In this document: in pieces, positions 54,735-64,000 of the stretch
How the letters are laid out: every line of letters begins with the position of its first letter
Numbering within the stretch: position 1 is the stretch's first letter
Assembly (NCBI RefSeq): GCF_004011695.2
Contig: NC_082410.1
Span: forward strand, 1,240,001-1,304,000
DNA: 64,000 nucleotides
Direction: 5' to 3'
Source: Ascochyta rabiei
Lineage: Eukaryota; Ascomycota; Dothideomycetes; Pleosporales; Didymellaceae
Position numbers and translations under genes: made by a program
The notes under the pieces: generated by a model
What the model was told of the DNA's origin: nothing
Databases searched by the model: none
Seen by the model: only the letters and a program-made list of their open reading frames with translations

Positions 54735-56059
54735 CTAGCTCGACTCGTCTTCACTCTGCTCCTTACTCTTCGGGCGCTCCATGCGTCTCCACAAAGCCAG
54801 AAATCCGCCGCCCACCACCATCTGGCCCGCCTTTGGGCGGCAGACCATGGCCCATTTCTCTTCCTCTTTGGCCAAGCTCGCTGCCAACTCACCGTCTCTT
54901 GCCTCTTGGCCCTTGACTGGATCGACAGACTCTGCATCTGCTACCTCTGGTGATTCCTTAGCGTCAGGCTTCTTCAGAGTCGATCTTGGTCTGACTGCCC
55001 GAACATCCCACTCCCGGATCGTTCCTGCTCCCAGCTCAACGACTTGATCGAGTAGATATGGTAGCTTCTCTTCGCGGATCTTCTCCACGCATTGTGCGAT
55101 CTGCGTAATGCTTGGGTTGAACACAGCAAGAAACCCGTTCACATGCAACGCCGGTGCTACGTTGGCCAGGTGAGACTCTGCGTTGGGCAGATCCAAGAAC
55201 ACATGATCCAAAAAGGGCTCGTCCGTCTGTCTGATCACCTTCTGTGATGCGATCCATGCAGACACATCTCCTACGTGGAAATCGACGTTGCCTGCATAGA
55301 GACCGTGGCGGAAGCCCTGGACGATCTTTCTGGCATGCTTTGAGTGCTTGCTTGAAATATCCAACGTGTGAACAATGGCGCGTCTACATGATTTCCACGA
55401 CTCTACTGTTGTGTCCTGGAGGTCTGATATGGACTCTCCGAGATAGACAGCGTCTTCTGGTTCGTCTACATTGATTGCGTAGTCTGGAATTTTGGCGAGC
55501 GGCGGGTTCGCGGCATGGATAGCCCGAGCAAGGTGCAACGTCAAGGCTCCATGGCCTGTGCCGGCTTCAAGGATCTCAAAACGCGGTTCGTTGTTAAGGG
55601 CACTCGAAGGCGTGTCGACGTGGATGTCTAGGAGGGAGACGATCAGGTTCGTATCAGAAGGGTATAACTAGGATCACTCAGCTGGCGCGTTCATACAATA
55701 GAGCTTGGTGGAGGTCTGGACGGCAATGGACGCACAGGTGTGACGAGACGTGGAGTGAGCCGCACGTACTCTGCTAATGTAGGCTCATGGACACGGTATT
55801 CGAAGCCTTTCGAAGACCGCACTATCTGACGCGGCTCCTTGCCAATAACGTTGGCATGATGAATGAGGCCGCGGTGAGTTTGCGTTGTTTTCGCAGCCTG
55901 CAGCTTTATGAGGTTTCCATCAGATGTGTCTTTCTTATCTCTGAGAAGAACGGTGTCTCCCTCTTTGAAGGCGTGGCGTAGGCCTACGCTAGTGCTAAAG
56001 TGTCTGGTGGGATTTTGTATCGCCGCAAGACGAAGTTGCCGTAAGCAGTGGTGTCGCAT
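54735..56059 (-). CDS. TRM61-like tRNA (adenine-N1)-methyltransferase, probably mitochondrial
   Basis: Two exons (56059-55736, 55667-54735) encode 418 aa. The start is the ATG at 56059 (MRHHCLRQLRLAAIQNPTRH); an upstream in-frame TTG is not used. The first 34 residues are basic, hydroxylated and non-acidic with a RHFSTS motif, like a cleaved mitochondrial presequence. An N-terminal beta-barrel segment (FKEGDTVLLRDKK) leads to FEYRVHEPTLAEYVRLTPRLVTPLYPSD. The Rossmann core has FEILEAGTGHGALTLHLARAI (SAM motif I), NVDFHVGDVSAWI and HVFLDLPNAESHL (DLP catalytic motif). These are TRM61/TRMT61B features, making m1A58 in tRNA or m1A in mitochondrial RNA. The 68-nt intron is phase 0. An acidic tail follows. 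Confidence 0.85.
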
Positions 56060-56383
56060 AGCTTGGCTCACAAGCTGTCGACGCTTGTGTGTTTTGAAGC
56101 TCGAGTCGTGGTCGAGTGAGAAGAGAAGGAACCATCGCGGGCCATGCAGGGTTCACGCTGCTGACTCGAAGTGGGGACCTCCGCGGTGAACCAACGTCGA
56201 TCAAGGATTCGAGAAGCCAAGGAATGACACGCGCAAGGACACTTCCATCACTGGTGCCTCCTGTGCCCAAACTCTCGTTGTTGAATGACAGAGCATGTGC
56301 CATGGCGACGGCACCACAGCTACTTTGAACTCCTCTTCTTCTTTTACGACACATGTGGCTGAACGGCCGCTAACTTCTCCATC
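56060..56383. promoter_or_regulatory. Divergent promoter region, TRM61-like / DCR2-like
   Basis: A 324-nt gap between outward-facing genes. No specific site is recognised. Confidence 0.35.
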
Positions 56384-58137
56384 ATGACCCGCCGAATAGT
56401 ACGTTCAACACTCCTGGAATCCCTAACATAGCTGACTCGCTTCGTAGGTCCGAACGGGTATTCAGCTTATAACCTTCACGATCATCGCCTGTTTCCTGGT
56501 CTTCTTTGTCGATAGTCGATACCGCGTCCTCCCTCAATCCGTTCACAGCCACCTGCCCCTACACCACGAGGGCCTCGTCATCACCGACATCACCATACAG
56601 ACATGCTCGAGCTTAAACCCGCTATCGAAATGCATGCTGGACCAAAAGAAGTGGCACCGCGTCGAGAAAGACCTTTATCTCGGCTCGGGCTGGGTATCCA
56701 AGGCATACGTGCACATCAAGCGCAAGAGAGAGGAGGAGCTCACGAGCGACGATAAAGTCATAATCGATGTACGCACCGGCAAGCTCGACCCAGCCATGGG
56801 TGAGAAGGCTCAGGCATCAGAGAAGTGGGAGTCCCGACCCGCTGGCATTTGGATTAAGAGGTCGCTGAAACGTCACGCGAGCGACTCAAAGCAGGCTGTG
56901 ACTGCTGTTGACATACTGTTTGGATCTGATGCAGTAGAGCCACGGCCTGGGTGGGAGCTGGTCAAGAACGGCGCCTTGCACTTGGAGACAGCTTGTGACA
57001 GCAAGGACCCGCGCCTGAGCATACGTCGAGGGACACCACACAAGACTGAGAAACCTGTTCCCAAAATCAGGAAAGACGGTAAATTCAAGATCATGCAGAT
57101 ATCCGATTTGCATCTTAGCACCGGGCTGGGCGCTTGCAGAGACCCGGAGCCCAAGGGTGCTAACGGTGGTCACTGTGACGCGGATCCAAGGACACTGGAC
57201 TTCGTCGAACGTGTGCTGGACGAAGAGAAGCCTGACCTGGTTGTGCTTTCTGGCGACCAAGTCAACGGCGACACCGCGCCGGACATTCAGAGCGTACGTT
57301 TCTAGTTGCTTTGTTTAAGCTCATGCTTACATCGTCTAGGCACTCTTCAAGATCATCGAGCCGCTTGCTGAGCGCAAGATCCCGTACGCAGCCATATTTG
57401 GCAACCACGACGATGAAGGGACACTCTCCCGCCATGCGCAAATGTCACTCTACGAATCGCTGCCTTACTCCCTATCCGAAGCCGGGCCAAACACCATTGA
57501 AGGCGTTGGCAATTACTTCGTTGAAGTGCAGGCACACAGCAGCAAGCACTCGGCGTTGACGCTCTACATGCTTGATACCCACGCGTACTCGCCTGATGAA
57601 GCCCACTACCGAGGCTACGACTGGATCAAGCCGAACCAAATCAGCTGGTTCAAGACCACAGCCGAAGGCCTGAAAGACGCCCACAGCCACTACACACACC
57701 AGCATCTGAACATGGCATTCATCCACATTCCGCTGCCCGAGTACGCTGACCGAAATAACGAGTGGGTGGGCAACTGGACCGAAGGCGTGACCGCACCCGC
57801 ATTCAACACACACTTCAAAGACGCGCTCGTACAGCAAGGCATCAAGTTTGTCTCCTGCGGCCACGACCACGTCAACGACTACTGCATGCTCTCGAAAGAG
57901 CACACAACACAAGAACCCGAGCTGTGGATGTGCTACGCCGGCGGCAGCGGCTTCGGCGGCTACGGCGGCCACAACAACTACCACCGCCGCCTGCGCGTCT
58001 TTGAAATCGACACAAACACCGCCCGCATCTCCACCTGGAAGAGACTCGAGTACGGCGACACTGGGAAGAGGCTGGACGAGCAGATCATCGTCGACGCTGG
58101 ACGCGTTTTACCGGTCCAGCGTGATAGACAGGAATGA
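56384..58137 (+). CDS. Calcineurin-like phosphoesterase, DCR2/Sia1 type
   Basis: Three exons (56384-56398, 56448-57293, 57340-58137) encode 552 aa. Exon 1 is only 15 nt (MTRRI). A signal-anchor segment QLITFTIIACFLVFFV lies near residue 10-26, so the enzyme is membrane-bound, with the catalytic part in the lumen or outside. The N-terminal DCR2 extension (WHRVEKDLYLGSGW, AGIWIKRSLKRH) precedes the metallophosphatase motifs: MQISDLH, LSGDQVNGD, FGNHDDEG, IHIPLPEY and SCGHDHVNDYC. Together they bind two metals. Yeast Dcr2 is implicated in cell-cycle entry and dephosphorylation of Ire1; extension to this protein is inference. Introns are 49 and 46 nt. Confidence 0.92.
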
Positions 58138-58885
58138 GTGTGCCCGGGGAATGAGCAACAAGTAAAGGCGTTCTCGGCGTTGCATGGTTCGGTCACAGCC
58201 TTGAAATCAAGTATTAGCCTGGCTGGTTGGCGGGCGGGACGGGGCGGGGCGCAAATAGATTCTATATGGTTTCAATTCAAGTCTGCATCCACCGTTTCTG
58301 TTTCCAAAAGCTGAGATGCCGGCGTTGCATCTTCGAATACCTGCAGTTGCTGTTGTCTACATGCTGTTTCCCCCATCCGATATCCGCTGCTCATCAGCAT
58401 TCTACCCTTCTCTTTAAATGGATGACAGTTCCTCAGCTACTTATGTGAAAGACTCGAGGTCGAGGAAGATGCATTGTGAGACAAGATATGGGGAGTCACA
58501 GCGCAGCAGAGGAACGGGACAGTAAGAATAAGTTCACAAAATGTGTGTTACAGCTACCAGAGGTGAAGACGCGCCAGTCGACCCACAGAGATACATGTAG
58601 GAAACTGGCCCTGCACTGGCCCGAATGAAGCCCGATCCAAGTACAAGTGACAACGCTCCTTCCATGTGCTATACAGTACATCCAAGCTTACTTGAAAATC
58701 CAGGTAGAATCAAAACGTCTCATTGGCTATACTTACGCCATGTAAAAAGGATATGTTGCCCAATGGCTTGGGCATGAGAGGAAGGACGTCTTAGAGGTTG
58801 GTGGTAAGAGAGTTGTGAACTCGAGTTCTGAGATATAGGGGTCCATCGTGGTGGACCCAAGCAGCATCAGAGCAGTCCTTGATCG
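58138..58885. other. Convergent intergenic gap, DCR2-like / PPZ
   Basis: A 748-nt gap between convergent 3' ends. No coding exon, RNA or repeat is supported. Confidence 0.35.
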
Positions 58886-61146
58886 CTATTGCGAAGAATT
58901 TCGTCTCTTGCCTTTGGTTGACACGTTGAATTCCTCCTTTTTTTTCTTCGGAGCTGGTATTCCTTGGTTGATGTATTCGAAAGTATGTCCTGGTGTGACA
59001 TGGTTTGAATGACTGTCAAAATTGGTGGGTAATGATGCTTCCCATATAGTGCACTTTGCCTTGAGTCGCTGCTGCTCTTCCTCCCAGCTCGGCTTGTGCA
59101 GCTCCAACTCTGCTAAGAGCGATTTGACAGCGAGATTTTTGGCTGGTATGGGAGGGATATGAGGCGACGTGGGTATCGATGGTGTCGACGTATCGACTGT
59201 CTGTGCAGTGAGGGCCTTTTCGCTGTCGCCTGAGCTACCGAGCTGATTCGAACCAGGTCTCCGCCGTAGGCCCTGTCGTAGGCACCTCGTATCGGACCCG
59301 TCTGCATTCTTGTACTTGTCCGCTGATTCATCACAACCTGGATCTTGCATGAGCTTGTCTTTTGCGAGTATTGACAACGGTGAGCCACCGCTCTCGCTAT
59401 CCTACACAGAAAGAAGCACGTTAGTAACTCTGGGGAGCGTATTGTGCAGGCTGCAACTAAGTCAGTACAAGGAAGATATATAATATATGGCGCTAGAGAT
59501 TGCTTTAAATCCATAGGCCGAGGCCGCTTGATACGTACTGGTGAGTTGAGCATGCTTTGACGCTTGTTCCTGCTCTTCTTGATATGGCTCTTGAGAGCGC
59601 TCGAGTCAAGAGGCTTGAGCAATTCGAAACTGCAGAGCAGTTCACCTGAGACCGACATGACGGCACCCCAGTTGTCGAATTCGCCGCAGTACTGTAGCTT
59701 GTTAGTGATGCGACATGTTTCGGGCGAAGCATTACTTACGTTCGGCGCTGAGAACACGGTGACGAGGACTCTGTCGGTAAAGAACTCATAGCCATCTTCA
59801 ACTACCATGTGCGCTCGACAAACTAGGTCGAAGTCATGTCGTTGCAAGAACTCCATGATGACCTTCTTGCCGAAGCAATAGCTGACACCTCGCTCATTGG
59901 ACTCCCAGTCATTCTCCATATCTGCTGGGTCACTCCACAACAGGTCGTTCAACAAGCCATAATCAGGGACATCGGTGGGTCGTGCAATCTGTCGAATATC
60001 GTCCATGTGCGACAAACTCGGAGACAAGCCACCATGAACGCAGAAGATCTTCTGAGCCACGATGGCTGCAATTGGCAGACAGTTGAAGGTATCGACAAAG
60101 GCTTTCCACACCTTGATATTGCACCTTCGTTTGCATTCGTCGTAAAAGCCGTACACACGTGTGACGTTCGCGCATTCGTGATTACCGCGGAGGAGGAAGA
60201 AGTTCTCGGGGAACTTGAGCTTGTAGCACATCAGTAGTAGGATAGTTTCCAAGCTCTGCTTGCCACGGTCGACGTAATCGCCCAGGAACAGATAGTTAGA
60301 GTTGGGAGGGAACCCACACATCTCGAACATGCGAATCAAGTCTGTGTACTGGCCGTGGATGTCGCCGACAATCTTGACGGGTGGCGCAAGCTCCAACAGC
60401 GCTGGCTGGCTCAAGAACACCTCCCGTGCAGCAGAGCAAATCGCGAAGATCTCTGCATTCTTCAAACAGACCGTCTTGGTGACCTTGCCAGCGTAGGCTG
60501 CATCCAGCAAACGCTGGATCATGTCGTCAAGGTCTATCGCCTTGAGTGCGCTGATCTCCATAGGCGACCCAGCCCCATCGTTCGCTGTGGGAGGTTCCGG
60601 CAGTCTCGGAATCGGCTGGCCCTTCTTCTGTAAGATCGATTCTCCCGGTTGAGTTGAAGCTGAGGGCGGTGGAACACCCGAGGGCGGTACTTCGGAAACG
60701 CGGTCGACTTCGCCGGTTTGCTGTGCTTTGCCCACAGCTTCGTGGCCATGTCCAACAGTAGCACCCTGGACGGGCGAAGGTGGTGGCTGCGGCTCGTCTG
60801 GCAGCTCGTCCACCTGTGCGGCTGTTTCGACGAGACCAGCTCCTTCCGAAGCTACCGAGCCTCGTCGTGAGCTTCGACCTCCTTTGCTCTTCTCTGATTT
60901 GAGAGAAACTGCATCCGACTTGTCGTTCTTGCCGTTGGAAACTTCGCTCAGGTTCGACACTGAGTTGCGTGGGCTGTCGGTCTTACCGGTGCCGGGGATT
61001 TTGTTACGAATGGAGTTGCGCAACGAGCGTGTGGAGCCTTGGGTGTCTGATCGTTCGAAAGAGCGGTAATATTCACGTCCTAGAGGAACACCATCAGCGC
61101 CCTTCTCCCCCTTCTTTCCCTTTTCGCTGGACGGTTGGTTGCCCAT
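58886..61146 (-). CDS. Serine/threonine protein phosphatase PPZ with long C-terminal tail
   Basis: Three exons (61146-59740, 59691-59539, 59401-58886) give 691 aa. It starts [13 protein letters not shown], an N-myristoylation signal, followed by a Ser/Arg-rich regulatory region (about residues 20-205) typical of PPZ. The PP1-type catalytic core has [59 protein letters not shown] and the C-terminal [18 protein letters not shown] controls cation homeostasis and is inhibited by Hal3-type proteins. After [19 protein letters not shown], a 137-nt intron with an excellent TACTAAC branch leads to an exon adding 171 residues ([43 protein letters not shown]). PPZ tails are usually short. Intron 1 (48 nt) is in-frame and stop-free. 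Confidence 0.9.
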
Positions 61147-62449
61147 GCTTGTGGCGTTGTGCTCAGTAAGATGTTGTTGGAGCGCAGAGTGATGATGAGG
61201 ATGTGTGAGTCAGAGAACTGAATTGTTTACCGACGTTGCGCAGGAAGCAGCGGCGGAGTTAGTGTTTGCAAGACCGAAGCGGTAGGGATGGCTGTTTCCT
61301 TCCCCGGATTGAAATGCAATGACGCAGTTTGCAGCTGCAGCTCCTTGGGCGTTTGTCGTGGTGTATATAGAAGAGCCGCGCAACGTGTAGAACGTTAAGG
61401 CGGCCTGAATAGGCGGGAGAGGAACGACTTGAAGCGAGCCTCCGTCGGCGCTGTCGTTATCGGCTTTGCGGGACGCTGGGTGTGCCCGGTCAGGTTGGGA
61501 GAGTCGACGGGGGGCGAATCGTAGTGCTGTTTGCGATCCAGAGCGATGGCGTGGAGGTGAAGAGGGAAACGAGAAAGTCGCTCACACGGTGCGGGCGGTG
61601 CACTCGTGGCTGGGGCGGTGGTCGTTGGGTGGTGATAGCGATGATCTCAAGCTCTCCAGTTGACAGGGCGGGGACAGAGCTACGCTACTAGCCGCGTGTC
61701 TTAGTAAGGCGCAAGGACCGAGCAGTGACGCCGCACTGGTGGCCGAGGGCGAGTGGGCGTGGCGGACCGGTGGAATAGCCTTCGAGCAAGCGATGCTAGG
61801 TCAGAGGCTAGCGGCAGTCCAGATGTTTGGACGTGGGCAGAGAAGCGAATGGTATCAGTCACGAGGGCAGTGCAGATGTCAGCGTGAGTGCAGTGATAGC
61901 AAGCACAGTTCAGCGAGGGGTACCGGTGCGGCGGGCAGTGAGTTGCGCGGAACAACGAGTGACAAGGACAAGGACGTCTGGTCGTTTGTTTGCTTTGGGC
62001 TACGGGATGGCTTGTGCCAAGAGAACGGCTGCTTAGCCGGCCTGTGGAGCACACAAAGCCTCGTCTGAACACGTCGTTGTGTGTTACCTCGGGCTTGGAG
62101 TCTGGTCGCGTCTCCGTTGCAATCAAACGCAGCCTCACGCGTTCTGCATTCGGTCCACTGACTCGCAAAAATATCTCGACCAGCTGATGGAAATATTTCA
62201 CGCAGACAATATGCCGCATTAGAGCTCCTGGATTGAATGAGGGATTTTCAAGACTCTATGGCTCGTCTCAACGGCACCAAAATCACGCATTTGCTAAGGA
62301 ATTGGTTTGATGCCAAACTCTTCGCTTCCGTGGAGCATGCAAACCCATCGTTGTCATTCCACCGTTTGCCATTGTCCAAGCCGTGGCGCCAAGCACAGCC
62401 CCCGTCTTGGGCACGAGGTGATGACAAGTATCTTTTTGTACACCAATAC
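61147..62449. promoter_or_regulatory. Upstream region of PPZ and 3' flank of ALDH
   Basis: A 1.3-kb gap between two minus-strand genes. A 172-codon minus-strand ATG frame (61701-62219) is Cys/His/Arg-rich without motifs and is not called. No repeat or RNA is recognised. Confidence 0.4.
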
Positions 62450-63974
62450 TCAGAGCTTCGTACCCAGGTTGACGTGGATGGCCTTCTTGTTTGTGTAAGC
62501 CTCAAGTCCAGCTTCGCCCAGCTCTCTCCCAATGCCAGACTGCTTCACGCCTCCAAACGGAATGCGGATATCAGAGTCCTGAAGGTGGTCAGAATGAGTC
62601 CATGCGCCAGGGTATGTTGTAAAAACTTACATTGCTGGAATTGATCCATACCATGCCCGCTTCGATGGCCCTTGCAACGCGGTGTGCCTTGGTGATGTTT
62701 TCTGTGAACAGCGCAGCTCCAAGCCCATATGTTGTGTCGTTTGCGCGCTCAACGGCCTCTTCTTCCGTTTTGAATGAGCTGATTGTAACAAAGGGCCCAA
62801 AGACTTCTTCGCGGTAGATCTTGTGGTCATCCTTGACGTCTGAGAAAATTGTGGGCTCGATAAAGAAGCCCTTGCCGCCGACGTCTTTATAGGCCTTTCC
62901 TCCCGATACCAAGGTTGCGCCCTCAGATTTGCCGGCTTCGATGTAGGATAAGACGCGCTCATATTGCGCTTGTGTGACCTGTGGCCCCTGGAAGGTGTCG
63001 TCCTTGAAAGGGTCGCCAACAACAGATGTCTTCGCAACGTACTCCCTGAATGCAGAGACGAACTTGTCGTAGACGCCATCTTGCACCAATATCCTCGAAG
63101 TTGCTGTACAGACTTGTCCCTGGTTGTACCTAGAGAGAGTCAGTACGATTCTCGCACCATCAATAGTCTTTCTTACATGATACCGACATGGGACCACTTG
63201 ACCGCCTGGTCGAGGTCTGCATCATCAAAGACCAGCAACGGCGACTTTCCGCCAGTCTCTAGAGTGATGTTCTTCATAGTTCCAGCTGCCATCTTCATGA
63301 TCTCCTTGCCGGTCGCTGTCGAGCCAGTAAACGCAATCTTGGCCACGTCAGGGTGTTGGGCGAGGGCCGCACCAGCTTTCCTCCCTTCTCCGTTGATGAA
63401 ATTGACCACACCTGGCGGGAAACCAGCTTCCTTGACAAGAGTCGCGAGGTACAGGATGGAAAGTGGAGTCTGCTCAGCTGCCTTCAAAACTACAGTGTTA
63501 CCGGTGCATAGTGCAGGTCCGAGTTTCCAGGCGGCCATTGCGAGAGGGAAGTTCCATCTACGGTAAATCAGTTTCCGTTTCTTCGCATATACAGTCACAA
63601 CTCACGGGATAATCTGCCCACAAACACCAAGCGGTTCACGGAGTGTGTAGGCCAACTTCGCGGGCGACGTGTCGATGACCTGCCCATGGATCTTGTTCGC
63701 ATATCCTGCGTAGTACTTGATTGTTCCAATGACTTCACCAAGATCGTCGTTCAGTGAGACAGAGTAAGGCTTGCCATTATCCCATGTCTCGATGGTGGCC
63801 AAAGTCTCTCTGTGCTCCTCGATCAACTGTGCGAACTTGAAGAGAATGTCTGCTCGCGCGTTCGTGTCCATGTCTCTCCATTCTGGGCTCTTGAATGCTT
63901 TGCGTGCTGCTGCTACTGCGTCGTTGACATCCTCCTCACTTGCTGCGTAGACTGAAACTATCTCGCTCTCATCA
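62450..63974 (-). CDS. Aldehyde dehydrogenase (partial, 5' end beyond the window)
   Basis: Four exons are visible (63974-63606, 63557-63177, 63129-62631, 62578-62450), about 459 aa of an ALDH of roughly 490-500. The first exon visible begins at a GATAG acceptor (63975); the N-terminal coding part lies to the right of the window. Motifs: [16 protein letters not shown], the NAD-binding [13 protein letters not shown], the catalytic base Glu in LETGGKSP, and the nucleophile Cys in GQVCTATSR. The end [24 protein letters not shown] and [10 protein letters not shown] is typical of the cytosolic/mitochondrial class 1/2 group. Introns are 47-52 nt. Localisation cannot be judged without the N-terminus. 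Confidence 0.93.
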
Positions 63975-64000
63975 CTATCACCAACATCAGCGAGCGCTCA

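Noticed and set aside
61701..62219. 172-codon minus-strand frame upstream of PPZ
   Set aside because: It is Arg/Cys/His-rich with no motif and lies where the PPZ promoter should be.

Overview
The window is nuclear DNA of a filamentous ascomycete (Pezizomycotina). The evidence is 40S ribosomal proteins S2 and S4, HSP90 ending in MEEVD, the pH-signalling protein PalI, a QDE-1-type RNA-dependent RNA polymerase, Elongator subunit 6, APC/C subunit 11 and a PPZ-type phosphatase. Short spliceosomal introns (about 43-137 nt) with CTRAY branch points agree with this. Assignment to Dothideomycetes is a guess. I found no rRNA, tRNA, CRISPR array, transposon or viral element. About 31 protein-coding genes lie on both strands, with intergenic gaps of 0.1-1.6 kb. 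All exon boundaries were worked out by hand from splice signals and reading-frame continuity, without transcripts.

Left third (0-21 kb): flavin-reductase-like protein (-), SDR (+), GH16 glucanase (-), unknown protein (-), APC11 (-), 3-mercaptopyruvate sulfurtransferase (+), Dal5/Tna1-type MFS transporter (-), GH105 hydrolase (+), HSP90 (+), M20 amidohydrolase (+) and palI (-). The MFS transporter and GH105 hydrolase are divergent and could form a small pectin-product uptake and degradation pair. HSP90 has a perfect heat-shock element, a TATA-like box and a single intron in its 5' UTR.

Middle (21-44 kb): an 8-bp minisatellite upstream of palI, RPS4 (-), aspartate-semialdehyde dehydrogenase (-), D-lactate dehydrogenase (-, 10 exons including a 22-nt exon and a probable GC-AG intron), a 1083-aa coiled-coil protein of unknown function (+), the RdRP (+), ELP6 (+), a 1111-aa protein with a STAND/NLR-type N-terminal domain fused to a coiled coil and a conserved C-terminal domain (-), and RPS2 (-).

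Right third (44-64 kb): an ATG28-like coiled-coil protein (+), an alpha/beta hydrolase (+), a PHO84-type phosphate transporter (+), two unknown fungal proteins (-), a probably mitochondrial TRM61-like tRNA methyltransferase (-), a DCR2-like phosphatase (+), a PPZ phosphatase with a long C-terminal tail (-), and an aldehyde dehydrogenase cut by the right edge (-).

Most genes are housekeeping and do not form one pathway. The least understood are the 1083-aa coiled-coil protein, the 1111-aa STAND-like fusion, the 511-aa and 136-aa fungal proteins and the PPZ tail. The clearest gene-level signals are alternative starts or splicing: a sulfurtransferase with a weak first ATG and a perfect second one, and introns that can be retained without a stop.
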